From NCBI GenBank assembly GCA_003565105.1, contig PXDG01000150.1, forward strand, positions 1 through 5,605: DNA of 5,605 nt, in the 5' to 3' direction. Positions 5,283-5,605 of this stretch are shown one piece after another. A program made the position numbers and the translations under genes. The stretch comes from Parcubacteria group bacterium. GTDB taxonomy: Bacteria > Patescibacteriota > Minisyncoccia > SW-4-49-11. How positions within the stretch are numbered: the first letter of the stretch is position 1; every line of letters starts with the position of its first letter. The notes beneath the pieces were generated by a model. It worked only from the letters and a program-made list of their open reading frames with translations. It was not told the DNA's origin and did no database searches.

Positions 5283-5605
5283 ATGGTTACCATACTTCTC
5301 TTTGCGTTTATTTTGTTGATTGTTGTTATTGGACACGAGCTTGGACACTTCTTCGTGGCTAAATGGTGTGGTGTTAGGGTGGAAGAGTTTGGCTTTGGAC
5401 TCCCTCCTAAAATCTGGGGATTCCGACCGAAAGGAAGTGAAACGGAATACACTATTAACGCTCTTCCTATTGGGGGATTCGTGAGATTATATGGAGAAGA
5501 TGGTGATGAACGAGACTCTCCTCGATCATTCGCTGCTCAAGCCCCGTGGAAGAAAATTGCTATCTTGGTCGCAGGTGTGGTAATGAACATCATCATTGCT
5601 TGGGG
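5283..5605 (+). CDS. rseP: RseP-type site-2 intramembrane zinc metalloprotease, 3' partial
   Basis: Membrane-embedded protease of family M50 that cuts transmembrane segments, such as anti-sigma factors or leftover signal peptides. The first 107 residues are visible and the gene runs off the right edge. Residues 3-17 form the first membrane segment, leading directly into the zinc-binding HELGH at 18-22 (H18, H22, catalytic E19). Typical downstream blocks follow: VRVEEFGFGLPPKIWGF (32-48), YTINALPIGGFVRLYGED (56-73), the PRSFAAQAPWKKIAIL block (79-94) and AGVVMNIIIAW (96-106), the start of the second membrane region. The PDZ domain and the LDG zinc ligand would lie beyond the window. The ATG is 4 bp after the frr stop with no Shine-Dalgarno sequence, so translation probably depends on coupling with frr. 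Many bacteria place uppS, cdsA and dxr between frr and rseP; here they are absent from that spot. Confidence 0.95.
   Translation, partial: MVTILLFAFILLIVVIGHELGHFFVAKWCGVRVEEFGFGLPPKIWGFRPKGSETEYTINALPIGGFVRLYGEDGDERDSPRSFAAQAPWKKIAILVAGVVMNIIIAW

Noticed and set aside
5136..5452. Two minus-strand open frames across the frr-rseP junction
   Set aside because: Both are antisense to strongly supported genes; composition fits shadow frames only.
1..5605. Alternative genetic code (UGA read as Gly, as in some candidate phyla)
   Set aside because: All genes read to their expected lengths with the standard code and have no in-frame UGA.

Overview
The window is a gene-dense, AT-rich piece of a bacterial chromosome with seven protein-coding genes. 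Two of them are cut by the window edges (a glycosyltransferase on the left, an RseP-type protease on the right). No RNA genes, CRISPR arrays, insertion sequences or other mobile elements were seen. Intergenic gaps are very short and the proteins are compact. The gene order frr-rseP lacks uppS, cdsA and dxr between its two members, the clamp-loader delta' subunit is short, and there is an archaeal-type isopentenyl phosphate kinase. This mix suggests a reduced-genome bacterium of the Candidate Phyla Radiation (Patescibacteria), possibly a Microgenomates-like lineage. That placement is inferred from gene content; there is no marker such as 16S rRNA here. The standard code reads cleanly through every gene.

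Layout. Positions 2-1096 (+): GT4 glycosyltransferase lacking its first few codons. Positions 1093-1854 (-): isopentenyl phosphate kinase, convergent with the glycosyltransferase and overlapping it by 4 bp at the stop codons. Positions 1855-1921: a 67-bp divergent intergenic region with candidate promoters and a perfect 14-bp palindrome. Positions 1922-2701 (+): HAD-superfamily (type IIB/Cof- or TPP-like) phosphatase with an altered motif IV, closed by a good intrinsic terminator at 2728-2756. Positions 2793-3614 (+): DNA polymerase III delta'-like clamp-loader subunit, behind an extended -10 promoter. Positions 3624-4694 (+): a membrane-anchored, cysteine-free Asp-box (BNR-like) protein with seven evenly spaced repeats, very probably a seven-bladed beta-propeller. 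Positions 4724-5278 (+): ribosome recycling factor. Positions 5283-5605 (+): N-terminal part of an RseP/site-2 metalloprotease.

How the genes work together. This is mostly housekeeping: envelope glycan synthesis (GT4), isoprenoid precursor supply (IPK), replication (delta'), translation (RRF) and membrane proteolysis (RseP). Likely transcription units are holB-like plus propeller (9-bp gap) and frr plus rseP (4-bp gap). The HAD gene is probably monocistronic, between its own promoter and terminator. None of the six visible gene starts has a convincing Shine-Dalgarno sequence, and the motif TGATATA(C/T)T recurs upstream of three of the four forward transcription-unit or gene starts. I do not see a coherent new multi-gene system. 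The least ordinary items are the IPK, the anchored propeller, the HAD motif IV change and the palindrome at a predicted transcription start.
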